Shown here in pieces: positions 8,960-17,300 of a stretch of DNA of 64,000 bases. Position 1 is the first letter of the stretch, and each line of letters starts with the position of its first letter. Made by a program: the position numbers and the translations under genes. The notes beneath the pieces are model-generated. The model was not told the origin of the DNA. It saw only the letters and a program-made list of their open reading frames with translations, and made no database searches. The stretch is taken from NCBI RefSeq assembly GCF_018326265.1, contig NZ_AP023360.1, positions 8,305,001 through 8,369,000 of the forward strand, in the 5' to 3' direction. The stretch is from Catellatospora sp. IY07-71 (lineage in GTDB: Bacteria; Actinomycetota; Actinomycetes; Mycobacteriales; Micromonosporaceae).

Positions 8960-10228
8960 TCAGGGCGTCACGCGGTGGAGGTCGCGGGGGTATGCGGTGA
9001 CCTCGCGGATGTTCTGGGCGCCGGTGATGCGGGCGACGAAGCGCTCCAGGCCGATCGCGAACCCGCCGTGCGGTGGCATGCCGTGCTTGAACGCCTGCAG
9101 GTAGGGCTCGTACGGCTCCGCGCTCTCCCCGCGCGCGGCCAGCGCCGCCAGGTAGTCGCTGTACCGGTGCAGGCGCTGGCCGCCGGTGACCAGCTCCAGG
9201 CCCCGGAACAGCAGGTCGAAGCTGTTCGACCAGCGCGGGTCGCCCGGCTGCGGGTGGGTGTAGAACGGCCGCTTGGCCATCGGGTAGCCGGTGACGAACA
9301 CGAACTCGCTGCCGTGCTCGCGTACGGCCCACTCGCCGATGGCGCGCTCGTGCGCGGGCGCCAGGTCGGGCTCGTCCGCGGGCGCACCGGCGATCTTCAG
9401 CGCCTCGCTGAAGTGCAGCGCAGGGATCTCGGCGGGCACCTCGGGCAGGGTGAGGCCCTCGGCCAGCGGCGCGACCCGGGCCACCATCGCCGCGACGGTC
9501 TCCCGCAGCACCGCCATCACGTCCCGGTGGTCGGTGACGAAGCCCAGCTCCGCGTCCAGCGAGGTGTACTGGGCGAGGTGACGGGTGGTGTCGCTGGGCT
9601 CGGCCCGGAACACCGGCCCGACCTCGTACACCCGCTCGAACACCCCGACCATCTGCTGCTTGTAGAACTGCGGCGACTGGGCCAGGTAGGCGGGGCGGCC
9701 GAAGTAGTCGAGCGCGAACACGTTCGCCCCGGACTCGGTCGCCGTCGCGACGATCTTCGGGGTATGGATCTCGGTGAACCCGAGCGCGTCCAGGCCCTCG
9801 CGGAACCCGGCCGCCGCGGCGGCGCTGATGCGCAGCGCGCGGGCCCGGGACGGGTGGCGCAGCGACAGCGGGGCGTGGTCCAGCTGGGTGGGCAGGGTCG
9901 GCGACAGCACCGGCCGGTACAGGTCGAACGGCGTGGGCTCGGCGGGCTCGCCGAGCAGGCGTACCACCGGCTCGGTCAGCTCCACCCCGCCCGGGGCGGC
10001 CGGGTTCGCGGTCACCGTGCCCTCGACGGCGACGACGGTCTCCTCCGGCAGCGTCTCCAGCCAGGCGCGCTGCTCGGGCTCGGCGACGACGGTCTGGCTC
10101 AGGCCGGACGCGTCACGCACGATCAGGAAGGCGACCTGCTTGAGCAGGCGGCGGCGATGGATCCAGCCGGCGATGGTGATCCGGGCGCCCGCGTGGCGGG
10201 GCAGTTCGCTGGAAAGGATGCGTTGCAT
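8960..10228 (-). CDS. aspS: Aspartyl-tRNA synthetase, archaeal type, probably non-discriminating
   Basis: 422 residues, the short archaeal-type class II AspRS without the bacterial GAD insertion. An N-terminal OB-fold anticodon domain (about 1-100) is followed by the class II core with YKQQMVGVFERVYEVGPVFRAE motif 2 (split by the flipping loop) and GGFAIGLERFVARI motif 3. Two anticodon-reading positions match what I recall of non-discriminating enzymes: His24 where discriminating enzymes carry Trp (GWIH rather than GWVW), and Pro79 in place of Lys. It would then charge both tRNA-Asp and tRNA-Asn, the latter needing GatCAB amidotransferase (not in this window). A T-box leader precedes it. Many actinomycetes also carry a bacterial-type AspRS, so this may be a second copy. 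Confidence 0.9.
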   Translation of the reverse strand: MQRILSSELPRHAGARITIAGWIHRRRLLKQVAFLIVRDASGLSQTVVAEPEQRAWLETLPEETVVAVEGTVTANPAAPGGVELTEPVVRLLGEPAEPTPFDLYRPVLSPTLPTQLDHAPLSLRHPSRARALRISAAAAAGFREGLDALGFTEIHTPKIVATATESGANVFALDYFGRPAYLAQSPQFYKQQMVGVFERVYEVGPVFRAEPSDTTRHLAQYTSLDAELGFVTDHRDVMAVLRETVAAMVARVAPLAEGLTLPEVPAEIPALHFSEALKIAGAPADEPDLAPAHERAIGEWAVREHGSEFVFVTGYPMAKRPFYTHPQPGDPRWSNSFDLLFRGLELVTGGQRLHRYSDYLAALAARGESAEPYEPYLQAFKHGMPPHGGFAIGLERFVARITGAQNIREVTAYPRDLHRVTP

Positions 10229-10440
10229 GGTGGTTTACCTCCGGTTTCGGTCCGCAACGCCGTCCCCAAAGGGGTGTGGGCGGTTTGGGAACCCGCGGTA
10301 CCACCACACCTTCGCCCCGACCGCACGCTGCGGTCCGGGCCTCGGCAGCCGGTGAACGGAGCCACACGGGCGGCTGAGCCGGCCCGACCCGGGCGTCACT
10401 CCGGTGATTCGCCCCGTCACTGCTGTTGAGCGGAACCTAC
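10229..10440 (-). ncRNA. T-box leader upstream of aspS (probable translational type)
   Basis: On the minus strand the conserved T-box TGGTACCGCG is at 10303-10294, inside GTGTGGTGGTACCGCGGG. It is followed by a CCCC-TTT-GGGG hairpin and a GGAGG ribosome site at 10242-10238, nine bases before the ATG. Upstream are a perfect stem (GACCGCA-GCG-TGCGGTC, 10335-10319) and a short stem-loop with GGGCG/CGCCC base and TCAC-CGGA-GTGA top. That stem's 3' side holds GAC (10397-10395), a candidate aspartate specifier. GGTGGTACC of the T-box can pair with GGTAAACCACC directly before the ATG with a two-base bulge, which would hide the start until uncharged tRNA binds. Confidence 0.82.
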
Positions 10441-10450
10441 CGAGCCGGTC

Positions 10451-10494
10451 GCGACGTCCGCAAGACGATTAGTTGTATGCGCGGAAGCGACGTC
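10451..10494. promoter_or_regulatory. Two GCGACGTC direct repeats upstream of vapBC
   Basis: GCGACGTC occurs at 10451-10458 and 10487-10494, 36 bases apart, each containing the palindrome GACGTC. They lie between the aspS leader and vapB, where a VapBC complex would be expected to autorepress. The assignment as operator is inference. Confidence 0.35.
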
Positions 10495-10531
10495 ATATGC
10501 TCGGACTGAAACACATATACGGAGGCACGCG

Positions 10532-10831
10532 ATGGCCAACACTCTCATCGATCTCGACGACGAGGCGCTGGAGCAGGCGCGCCGCTACTACGGCACCACC
10601 ACGAAGAAGGACACCGTGAACCGGGCGCTCCAGGACGCCGCCGCGCGGCTGCGGGAGCGGCGCAACGCCTTCGGCGACCATCTCGAGCAGGCGTTCGCCG
10701 ACTACACCGCGATGTCCCTCGCCGAGCAGCAGGAATACGCCGCGCACCTGGAGACGACGCAGGAGCTGCTGGAGGAGACGCCGCGGCTCGACGTCGCCTG
10801 GGAGCGCCGCCGCCGCGAGTGGGCCGCCTGA
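10532..10831 (+). CDS. vapB: VapB-type antitoxin
   Basis: 99 residues. The N-terminus MANTLIDLDDEALEQARRYY followed by TTTKKDTVNRAL is the actinobacterial VapB ribbon-helix-helix type, which dimerises, binds the operator and presents a C-terminal tail that blocks the PIN toxin. Here the acidic, Trp-containing tail is longer than usual. GGAGG lies about 7 bases before the ATG. One base separates its stop from the vapC start, so the pair is translationally coupled. It is paralogous to the orphan antitoxin at 55310. Confidence 0.92.
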   Translation: MANTLIDLDDEALEQARRYYGTTTKKDTVNRALQDAAARLRERRNAFGDHLEQAFADYTAMSLAEQQEYAAHLETTQELLEETPRLDVAWERRRREWAA

Positions 10832-10832
10832 C

Positions 10833-11237
10833 GTGCGCTACCTGCTCGACACCAGCGCCTACTTCCAGGGCCGGCTGAACGCCGAGGCCATGCTGCGGCT
10901 CAAGGAGCTGTCCGCGGACGAGCGGCTCACGATCTGCATGCCGGCGATGCTGGAGATGCTGGTGGCCGCCCGTAACAGCCGCGACTGGCTGCAGACCCGA
11001 AACGCGCTGGCCCTGCTCCCCCGGGTGGAGCTGAGCGATCCGCTGGCCGCCGTCGACCTGCACGGCGCGCTCGCGCAGCGCGGCCAGCACCGGACTCCAC
11101 CGGTGGACGTGATCGTCGCCGCCACGGCCGCCGAGCACGGGCTCACCGTGCTGCACCACGACCGGGACTTCGAGCGGCTTACCGCGGTGAGCGGTGGCGC
11201 CCACGAGTGGATCATCCCGGCGGGCACGGGGCACTGA
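10833..11237 (+). CDS. vapC: VapC-type PIN-domain ribonuclease toxin
   Basis: 134 residues from GTG, one base after vapB. The PIN fold acidic residues are visible: D6 in MRYLLDTSAY, Glu in PAMLEMLVAARN, and the C-terminal PVDVIVAATAAEHGLTVLHHDRDF with two Asp residues that bind Mg2+/Mn2+. VapC toxins cut specific tRNAs or rRNA when the antitoxin is degraded. All catalytic acids appear intact, so this is a complete type II toxin-antitoxin system. The gene lies between a tRNA synthetase and lipA with no sign of a larger island. Confidence 0.93.
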   Translation: MRYLLDTSAYFQGRLNAEAMLRLKELSADERLTICMPAMLEMLVAARNSRDWLQTRNALALLPRVELSDPLAAVDLHGALAQRGQHRTPPVDVIVAATAAEHGLTVLHHDRDFERLTAVSGGAHEWIIPAGTGH

Positions 11238-11291
11238 GACGTCCGTTACCCACTGGAAGATCAAGGCTGTTTCGCCGCGTACGCTGGCTGC

Positions 11292-12224
11292 ATGACCATC
11301 GTGGCTCCCGAGGGCCGGCGCCTGCTGCGCGTCGAGGCCCGCAACGCCGAGACCCCCATCGAGCGTAAGCCGGAGTGGATCAAGGTCAAGGCGAAGATGG
11401 GCCCGGAGTTCACCGCGCTGACCTCGCTGGTCAAGCGGGAGGGCCTGCACACCGTCTGCCAGGAGGCCGGCTGCCCCAACATCTACGAGTGCTGGGAGGA
11501 CCGGGAGGCGACGTTCCTCATCGGCGGCGAGGTGTGCACCCGGCGCTGCGACTTCTGCCAGATCGACACCGGCAGGCCGGCCGAGTTCGACGCCGACGAG
11601 CCCCGCCGGGTCGGCGAGTCCGTCGCCACCATGGAGCTGAAGTACGCCACCGTGACCGGGGTGGCCCGCGACGACCTGCCCGACGGCGGCGCGTGGCTGT
11701 ACGCCGAGACCGTGCGCCAGATTCACGCCCTGGTCCCCGGCTGCGGCGTCGAGCTGCTGATCCCCGACTTCAACGGCAACCCGGAGCAGCTGGCCGAGGT
11801 GTTCTCGGCCGCGCCCGAGGTGCTCGCGCACAACGTGGAGACCGTGCCGCGCATCTTCAAGCGGATCCGCCCCGCGTTCCGCTACGAGCGCTCCCTCGAC
11901 GTGATCACCCAGGCCCGCAAGGCCGGGCTGGTCACCAAGTCGAACCTCATCCTGGGCATGGGCGAGGAGCGCGCGGAGATCTCGCAGGCGCTGCGCGACC
12001 TGCACGCGGCCGGCTGCGAGCTGATCACCATCACGCAGTACCTGCGCCCGACCCCGCGCCACCACCCCGTGGAGCGCTGGGTGAAGCCGGAGGAGTTCGT
12101 CGAGCTGCGCGAGGAGGCCGAGGAGATCGGCTTCGCGGGCGTGATGAGCGGTCCGCTGGTGCGTTCGTCGTACCGGGCGGGACGCTTGTATCGTCAGGCA
12201 CTCGACGCGCGTACCACCGCCTGA
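11292..12224 (+). CDS. lipA: Lipoyl synthase (radical SAM)
   Basis: 310 residues. It inserts two sulfurs at C6 and C8 of protein-bound octanoyl groups made by LipB. Auxiliary-cluster cysteines are C56, C61 and C67 ([12 protein letters not shown]) and the radical-SAM cluster cysteines are C82, C86 and C89 (CTRRCDFC). The C-terminal serine ligand is in the [10 protein letters not shown] segment. The start is the ATG at 11292, giving a standard-length N-terminus. It is followed after 37 bases by the DUF4191 membrane protein, an actinobacterial arrangement I have seen before glnA regions. Confidence 0.97.
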   Translation: MTIVAPEGRRLLRVEARNAETPIERKPEWIKVKAKMGPEFTALTSLVKREGLHTVCQEAGCPNIYECWEDREATFLIGGEVCTRRCDFCQIDTGRPAEFDADEPRRVGESVATMELKYATVTGVARDDLPDGGAWLYAETVRQIHALVPGCGVELLIPDFNGNPEQLAEVFSAAPEVLAHNVETVPRIFKRIRPAFRYERSLDVITQARKAGLVTKSNLILGMGEERAEISQALRDLHAAGCELITITQYLRPTPRHHPVERWVKPEEFVELREEAEEIGFAGVMSGPLVRSSYRAGRLYRQALDARTTA

Positions 12225-12261
12225 TCGTCACCTCACCACCGACCCACCCTAGGATCCGTCT

Positions 12262-12954
12262 ATGGCAAAGGCCGAAGAGAAGGTCTCCTTCACCCAGCGG
12301 TTGAAGCAGATCGGCATGGTGTTCAAGTTCACCGCCAAGCAGGACAAGTGGTTCACGCCCCTGGTGGCGGCCGCGATCCTGCTGCCGCTCGCGTTCACCG
12401 TGGTCGCGGTGCTGCTGGGCTGGGGCTGGATCTGGATCCCGCTGGGCATCCTCACCGCGCTGCTGGCCGTGCTCATCGTGCTCAACCTGCGGTCCAACGC
12501 CGCGATGATGAACATGATGGAGGGCCAGCCCGGCGCGGCCGGGCAGCTCGTCGAGCAGATGCGCGGCGACTGGCGGGTCAAGCAGGCCGTCTCGGCGACC
12601 ACCCAGTTCGACGTGGTGCACATGGTCATCGGCCGGCCGGGCGTCATCCTGATCGCCGAGGGCAGCCCGGCGCGGGTGAAGCCGCTGCTCGGCGAGCAGA
12701 AGCGCCGCCTGTCGAAGGTCATCGGCGACGCCCCGCTGTACGACTACATCATCGGCAACGAGGAGAACCAGGTCCCCATCCGCAAGCTGCGGATGACCCT
12801 GATGCGCCTGCCCCGCAACCTGTCGGGCAAGGAGGTCAACAACCTCGACCGGGCGCTGACCGCCCTCACCGCCCGCCCGCAGATGCCCAAGGGCCAGCTC
12901 CCGAAGGAGTTCCGCCCGCCGCGGATGCCCCGCGGCGGCGGCCGCATGCGCTGA
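12262..12954 (+). CDS. DUF4191 domain-containing membrane protein
   Basis: 230 residues with two close membrane helices (about 34-54 and 58-76) and a soluble domain containing the conserved GRPGVILIAEG and GDAPLYDYIIGNEE stretches. The C-terminus is basic, Pro/Arg/Gly-rich (PPRMPRGGGRMR). DUF4191 genes are actinobacterial and commonly sit between lipA and glnA; no biochemical role is established that I know of. A family A hairpin begins 7 bases after its stop. Confidence 0.92.
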   Translation: MAKAEEKVSFTQRLKQIGMVFKFTAKQDKWFTPLVAAAILLPLAFTVVAVLLGWGWIWIPLGILTALLAVLIVLNLRSNAAMMNMMEGQPGAAGQLVEQMRGDWRVKQAVSATTQFDVVHMVIGRPGVILIAEGSPARVKPLLGEQKRRLSKVIGDAPLYDYIIGNEENQVPIRKLRMTLMRLPRNLSGKEVNNLDRALTALTARPQMPKGQLPKEFRPPRMPRGGGRMR

Positions 12955-12960
12955 CCAGCA

Positions 12961-13011
12961 AGGAAGGGCACCTTCTTAACGCTATGCGTAGAGGAAGGTG
13001 CCCTTTTTAAC
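12961..13011. repeat. Family A intergenic hairpin repeat, copy 3
   Basis: AAGGGCACCTTC and GAAGGTGCCCTT form a 12-bp inverted repeat around an 18-base loop, with a T-run at the plus-strand 3' end (CCCTTTTTAAC). It is well placed as terminator of the lipA-DUF4191 unit. Confidence 0.87.
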
Positions 13012-13034
13012 GGCCACAATTATCGAAGTTTATA

Positions 13035-13074
13035 AGATCCAGTAGAGGTATTGCTGAATATTTCTACTGGATCT
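13035..13074. promoter_or_regulatory. 12-bp perfect inverted repeat upstream of the ArsR-type gene, candidate operator
   Basis: AGATCCAGTAGA (13035-13046) and TCTACTGGATCT (13063-13074) are exact reverse complements, separated by 16 bases. The region is strikingly AT-rich for this genome and ends 11 bases before the ATG of the regulator. It would overlap its promoter and suits autoregulation by a winged-helix dimer. Confidence 0.6.
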
Positions 13075-13085
13075 AGGTTGACTGC

Positions 13086-13655
13086 ATGAGCGACATGCGG
13101 CGCATCACCGACCCCGAGGTGCTCAAGGGACTCGCCCAGCCGATCCGGCAGAAGCTTTACCGGCTGCTGGCGCAGATCGGCCCGGCCACCGGCGCCACCC
13201 TCTCCCGCAGCCTAGGCACCGACCCCGGCCAGACCAGCTACCACCTGCGCGAGCTGGCCAAGGCCGGCTTCGTCGAGGACGTGCCCGAGCTGGCCCGCGA
13301 CCGCCGCGAGCGCTGGTGGCGCGCCGTGCCCGGCCCCACCGGCTGGTCCTCGGCCGACTTCACCACCCCGGAGGGCCAGGCGATCTCCGCCGCGGCCAAG
13401 GCGCAGCTCGTCATCGACGAGTTCGAGCGGGTGCGCCGCTACGAGCAGTCCCGCGACACCTGGAGCGAGCCGTGGCAGGCCGCCGCGATGAGCAGCGACT
13501 CGTTCCTCCGGCTCACCCCGGCCGAGCTGAGCGAGCTGACCGCCGAGCTGCACGAGCTGGTCGTGCGCTGGAAGGACCGCGGCCGCGCCGCCGCCGACGA
13601 CACCGACCGCGAACACGTGTTCCTGTTCTTCCACGCCTTCCCGGAGCGCCCCTGA
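13086..13655 (+). CDS. ArsR-type winged-helix transcriptional regulator
   Basis: 189 residues. The N-terminal 85 residues form a winged helix-turn-helix: PIRQKLYRLLAQIGPATGATLSRSL, then GQTSYHLRELAKAGFVEDV as recognition region. The C-terminal half is a helical effector/dimer domain rich in charged residues, without the cysteine pairs of metal-sensing ArsR proteins. It overlaps the next gene by one base (TGATG), so it is cotranscribed with the MFS exporter and probably controls it through the inverted repeat at 13035-13074. Confidence 0.9.
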   Translation: MSDMRRITDPEVLKGLAQPIRQKLYRLLAQIGPATGATLSRSLGTDPGQTSYHLRELAKAGFVEDVPELARDRRERWWRAVPGPTGWSSADFTTPEGQAISAAAKAQLVIDEFERVRRYEQSRDTWSEPWQAAAMSSDSFLRLTPAELSELTAELHELVVRWKDRGRAAADDTDREHVFLFFHAFPERP

Positions 13656-14935
13656 TGAGCACCGCGGCCCTGCGTACCCCCGCCGCCGGTCCGGCCGTCA
13701 CCGCACCGGCCGACGGACCCGCCCACCGCGAACCCGCCTACCTGCGCCACCTGGGCGGCCAGGCGGTCTCCATCCTCGGCGACCAGGTCTGGTACGTCGC
13801 GCTGTCGTTCAGCGCGGTCCAGCTGGCCTCGCCCGGCGCGGCGGGCGCGATCCTGGCCGTGTCCGCGCTCCCCCGGCTCGCGCTGCTGCTGTTCGGCGGC
13901 GCGTTCGTCGACCGCTACGGCCCGCGCCGCCTCATGATCGGCAGTGATGCCGCCCGGGGCGCGATCGCCCTGGTCACCGCCGCCGTGGCGCTGGCGCAGC
14001 CCAGCCTCGCGCTGCTGGTCGTGGTGGCGCTCGCGTTCGGGCTGGCCGACGCGCTGTTCCTGCCCGCGGCGGGCGCGATGCTGCCCCGCCTGCTCTCCCC
14101 CGTCCAGCTCACCGGCGGCCTCGCACTGTCAGGTCTGACCCAGCGGCTCGCGCTCATGCTGGGCGCGCCCCTGGGCGGCCTGCTGCTGCCCCTGGGCGGT
14201 CTGCCGCTGGCCTGCCTCGTCAACGCGGTCACCTTCGGGGTGTCGGTGCTGGCCCTGTGGTCGGTCCACCCCCGCCCCGCCGCGGTCGCCGACCCGTCAG
14301 CGGCCGCCGATCCGCGGGTGCCGGTCCTGGCCTCGGTACGCGAAGGGCTGCGCTACCTGCTCCGCCACCCCGTGCTGCGCGCGACGACGCTGGTGTCGCT
14401 GCTGGTGAACATCGCCGCCGCCGGGCCGCTCAACGTCGGCCTGGCGCTCGTCGCCGACCAGCGGGGGTGGGGCGCGGCCGGGATCGGGTACATGCTGGCC
14501 GGATTCGGCGCCGGGGCGGCCGCCGGCAGCCTGCTGATGGTGCGCTGGCGCCCGGCGGGCCGGGCCGGGATGCTCGCCGCCGCGTGCATCGTGCTGCAGG
14601 GCGGCGCGATCTATGCGATCGCGGCGGTCCCCGGCCCCGCGTGGGCCGTCGCCGCGACCGCGCTGGGCGGGCTGGCCAGCGGGCCGCTCGCGGTGACGAT
14701 GAACGGCTTGACCCACACCCACACCGCCAACACCCACCGCGGCCGGGTCACCTCGATCAACACCCTGGTCAGCCTCGGCATCACGCCGATGGCCATCGCG
14801 GTCATGGGGTTCGCGGCGGCCCAGGTGGGCACCGTGCCGTCGTTCGCGGCGTGCGCGGCGCTGGACCTGCTCGCGGCGGCGTTCTGCCTCACCGTCCCCG
14901 CGCTGCGCACAGCCACGCTCACCGCCGCCACCTGA
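13655..14935 (+). CDS. MFS transporter
   Basis: 426 residues from the ATG at 13655, which overlaps the regulator's stop. A longer in-frame reading upstream lies inside the regulator gene and was rejected. Twelve hydrophobic segments in two halves are separated by a hydrophilic loop (about residues 210-230). The A-like motif between helices 2 and 3 reads GGAFVDRYGPRRLMIGSD. It resembles MFS exporters of the enterobactin/macrolide type that pair with ArsR-like regulators. Substrate unknown; drug or metabolite efflux is inferred from the regulator pairing. Confidence 0.9.
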   Translation: MSTAALRTPAAGPAVTAPADGPAHREPAYLRHLGGQAVSILGDQVWYVALSFSAVQLASPGAAGAILAVSALPRLALLLFGGAFVDRYGPRRLMIGSDAARGAIALVTAAVALAQPSLALLVVVALAFGLADALFLPAAGAMLPRLLSPVQLTGGLALSGLTQRLALMLGAPLGGLLLPLGGLPLACLVNAVTFGVSVLALWSVHPRPAAVADPSAAADPRVPVLASVREGLRYLLRHPVLRATTLVSLLVNIAAAGPLNVGLALVADQRGWGAAGIGYMLAGFGAGAAAGSLLMVRWRPAGRAGMLAAACIVLQGGAIYAIAAVPGPAWAVAATALGGLASGPLAVTMNGLTHTHTANTHRGRVTSINTLVSLGITPMAIAVMGFAAAQVGTVPSFAACAALDLLAAAFCLTVPALRTATLTAAT

Positions 14936-14970
14936 CGCCCACGCCGCCGCGGCTTGCGGCCCGCCACGGG

Positions 14971-14998
14971 TCGCCCACCCTGCGACGTCGATGGGCGA
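14971..14998. terminator. Hairpin between convergent MFS and RDD genes
   Basis: TCGCCCA and TGGGCGA pair across a 14-base loop containing GACGTC. There is no T-run, as usual in high-GC actinomycetes. The 97-base gap holds no gene. Confidence 0.4.
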
Positions 14999-15031
14999 AC
15001 GGGCGCGTGCGGACGGAGCCGGTGCGGCAGG

Positions 15032-15397
15032 TCAGGCGGCGGGCCGGATCACGGTGCCGGCGGCGCGGTCGTGCAGGCCGCGGCGCTCGCCGTCCATGAT
15101 CAGAGCGGGCACCACCAGGGCGAGCAGGACGCCGCGCAGTGCGCCCCGGAACAGGCCGACCGGCTGACCCGTATCGACCCCCAGGCAGGTAATCTTCGCC
15201 AGGCGCATGCCCGGCGTCTGCCCGAAGATCCCGACGAAGAAGGTGTAGACGGCGACCAGCACCAGCGGCGCCGCCCAGCCGTCCCGCATCGGGTCCGCGA
15301 ACAGGCCGGCCGCCAGGACGCAGAGCATCCAGTCGAGCAGCAGCGCCCCGAACCGGCGGGCCAGGGAGGGTACGGCAGGCAGGGAGGCGTCAGTCAC
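15032..15397 (-). CDS. RDD family membrane protein
   Basis: 121 residues. The RDD signature is visible: RRFGALLLDWMLC at the start of the first helix (Arg and Asp), and GQTPGMRLAKITCL after the second helix, then a third hydrophobic segment and a C-terminal LHDRAAGTVI. RDD proteins are small three-helix membrane proteins of largely unresolved function, some linked to ion exchange. The gene is divergent from glnA. Confidence 0.92.
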   Translation of the reverse strand: MTDASLPAVPSLARRFGALLLDWMLCVLAAGLFADPMRDGWAAPLVLVAVYTFFVGIFGQTPGMRLAKITCLGVDTGQPVGLFRGALRGVLLALVVPALIMDGERRGLHDRAAGTVIRPAA

Positions 15398-15464
15398 CCG
15401 CCGAGCGTACCGTCCGCGCCGCCGGACCGGCCCGCTGAGCTGGCCGCCCAGCCCGAAGCGCCAG

Positions 15465-15492
15465 GTTACGGGTGACGTAACACGGCCGAAAC
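15465..15492. promoter_or_regulatory. GlnR-type binding site upstream of glnA
   Basis: GTTAC (15465), GTAAC (15477) and GAAAC (15488) are spaced at about one helical turn. The pair GTAAC-N6-GAAAC matches the actinomycete GlnR half-site pattern gTnAc-N6-GaAAc. It sits about 165 bases before the glnA start, as expected for nitrogen control of type I glutamine synthetase. GlnR itself is not in the window. Confidence 0.65.
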
Positions 15493-15654
15493 AAAACCGA
15501 CATGGCCGGGCAATGCCACGGTTCTAGCGTCGCGACCAGCCAATGGCCACCCGACGCAGTGCAGCGCCGTCGGCCGCGTCTCCCGAGGTCAGCCCCGGAG
15601 ATGTGCTGAAGTGGGGGCCAGGAGCTCCCGCAGACCATGTGCCAGGAGGACGTG

Positions 15655-17088
15655 TTGTTCGCCAATTCCGAGGAACTGCTTCGGTACCTCAAGGACGAAG
15701 ACGTCAAGTTCGTCGACGTCCGCTTCTGTGACCTGCCCGGCGTGATGCAGTTCTTCACCGTGCCGGTGCAGTCGTTCGACGCGAGCGTCTTCCGTGACGG
15801 CCTCGCGTTCGACGGCTCGTCCATCCGCGGCTTCCAGCAGATCCACGAGTCGGACATGCTGCTGCTGCCGGACGTCACCACGGCGTTCATCGACCCGTTC
15901 CGCGTGCAGAAGACCCTGGCGCTGAACTTCTTCATCCACGACCCGTTCACCCGCGAGGCCTACTCGCGTGACCCGCGGAACGTGGCGAAGAAGGCCGAGG
16001 CCTACCTGGCCGCCAGCGGGATCGCCGACACCGCCTACTTCGGCGCCGAGGCGGAGTTCTACATCTTCGACTCGATCCGCTACTCGACCCAGGCCAACCA
16101 GGCGTTCTACCACATCGACTCGGTCGAGGGCGCGTGGAACACCGGCTCGGAGTTCAACGCCGACGGCAGCGCGAACCGCGGTTACAAGCCGGGCTACAAG
16201 GGCGGCTACTTCCCGGTGGCGCCGACCGACCACTACGCCGACCTGCGCGACACCATGGTGACGAACCTGGTGGACCTCGGCTACACCGTCGAGCGCGGTC
16301 ACCACGAGGTCGGCACCGCCGGCCAGGCCGAGATCAACTACAAGTTCTCGACCCTGCTGGCCGCCGGCGACCAGATGCAGCTGTTCAAGTACGTCATCAA
16401 GAACACCGCCTGGCAGGCCGGCAAGACCGCGACCTTCATGCCGAAGCCGCTGTTCGGTGACAACGGCTCGGGCATGCACACCCACCAGAGCCTCTGGCTG
16501 GGCGGCGAGCCGCTGTTCTACGACGAGACCGGCTACGCCGGCCTGTCCGACACGGCCCGCTGGTACATCGGCGGTCTGCTGCACCACGCGCCGTCGCTGC
16601 TGGCCTTCACCAACCCGTCGGTCAACTCGTACCGCCGCCTGGTGCCGGGCTTCGAGGCGCCGGTCAACCTGGTGTACTCGCAGCGCAACCGCTCCGCCTG
16701 CACCCGTATCCCGGTCACCGGCACGAACGCGAAGGCCAAGCGCATCGAGTTCCGCTGCCCCGACCCGTCGTCGAACCCGTACCTGGCGTTCTCGGCGATG
16801 CTGATGGCCGGTCTGGACGGTATCCGCAACAAGATCGAGCCGCCGGCCCCGATCGACAAGGACCTCTACGACCTGCCGCCGGAGGAGGTCGCGAACGTGA
16901 CCCAGGTGCCGGGCTCGCTGTCCGACGTGCTCACGTCGCTCGAGAAGGACAACGAGTACCTGCAGGCCGGTGGCGTGTTCACCAGCGACCTGATCGAGAC
17001 CTGGATCGACTACAAGCGGTCCAACGAGATCGACCCGGTCCGCCTGCGTCCCACGCCGCACGAGTTCCAGATGTACTTCGACTGCTGA
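15655..17088 (+). CDS. glnA: Glutamine synthetase type I (adenylylatable)
   Basis: About 477 residues. It forms glutamine from glutamate, ammonia and ATP as a dodecamer. I chose the TTG at 15655, because AGGAGG ends five bases before it and the product then begins with the family-typical [15 protein letters not shown] at 15652 is too close to the ribosome site and ATG at 15637 precedes it. Metal and substrate motifs include [28 protein letters not shown] and the flexible-loop arginine in [10 protein letters not shown]. The adenylylation tyrosine is Y405 in DLYDLPPEE, so the GlnE encoded at 21.9-24.9 kb can inactivate it. A GlnR-like box lies upstream and a strong terminator downstream. Confidence 0.97.
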   Translation: MFANSEELLRYLKDEDVKFVDVRFCDLPGVMQFFTVPVQSFDASVFRDGLAFDGSSIRGFQQIHESDMLLLPDVTTAFIDPFRVQKTLALNFFIHDPFTREAYSRDPRNVAKKAEAYLAASGIADTAYFGAEAEFYIFDSIRYSTQANQAFYHIDSVEGAWNTGSEFNADGSANRGYKPGYKGGYFPVAPTDHYADLRDTMVTNLVDLGYTVERGHHEVGTAGQAEINYKFSTLLAAGDQMQLFKYVIKNTAWQAGKTATFMPKPLFGDNGSGMHTHQSLWLGGEPLFYDETGYAGLSDTARWYIGGLLHHAPSLLAFTNPSVNSYRRLVPGFEAPVNLVYSQRNRSACTRIPVTGTNAKAKRIEFRCPDPSSNPYLAFSAMLMAGLDGIRNKIEPPAPIDKDLYDLPPEEVANVTQVPGSLSDVLTSLEKDNEYLQAGGVFTSDLIETWIDYKRSNEIDPVRLRPTPHEFQMYFDC

Positions 17089-17100
17089 GCTGCGCTCGGT

Positions 17101-17144
17101 AGACGGAAGAAGGCCCCGCCGCTCGGCGGGGCCTTCTTCCGTCT
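17101..17144. terminator. Perfect 20-bp hairpin terminator of glnA
   Basis: 20-bp perfect stem with a GCTC loop, beginning 13 bases after the glnA stop. GGCCCCGCC/GGCGGGGCC form the core, and the distal arm contains CTTCTTCC. Confidence 0.9.
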
Positions 17145-17174
17145 ACGTGGCCGTCGCAGCGCGGCGGCCCGGGG

Positions 17175-17241
17175 GAAGATCGCTATCTCGTGTCAGAACC
17201 TAAGGTCAGACCTCACTTTCTGACACAGATCAGCGATCTTC
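17175..17241. repeat. Family B long palindrome, copy 2
   Basis: Arms 17175-17198 and 17218-17241 begin GAAGATCGCT and end GTGTCAGAA; they pair over 24 bases with a short mismatch zone and a 19-base loop. It lies in the convergent gap between the glnA terminator and the holin gene. It is nearly identical in arm sequence to the element at 57466-57538. Confidence 0.8.
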
Positions 17242-17300
17242 GCCCAACGCCCGCCGCCATCCGGGCAGCGGAGCGGCGACCCTGCTGGCGTCGGCGCAGG

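Noticed and set aside
6059-10429. 1456-codon plus-strand open frame
   Set aside because: Lies antisense to the M48 protease, LemA and aspS genes, each with strong family motifs; its Gln/Arg/His-rich translation is a shadow.
13021-13080. Intrinsic terminator formed by the AT-rich inverted repeat before the ArsR gene
   Set aside because: The long 16-base spacer, lack of a T-run and position directly before a start codon fit an operator better, and the family A hairpin already terminates the upstream unit.
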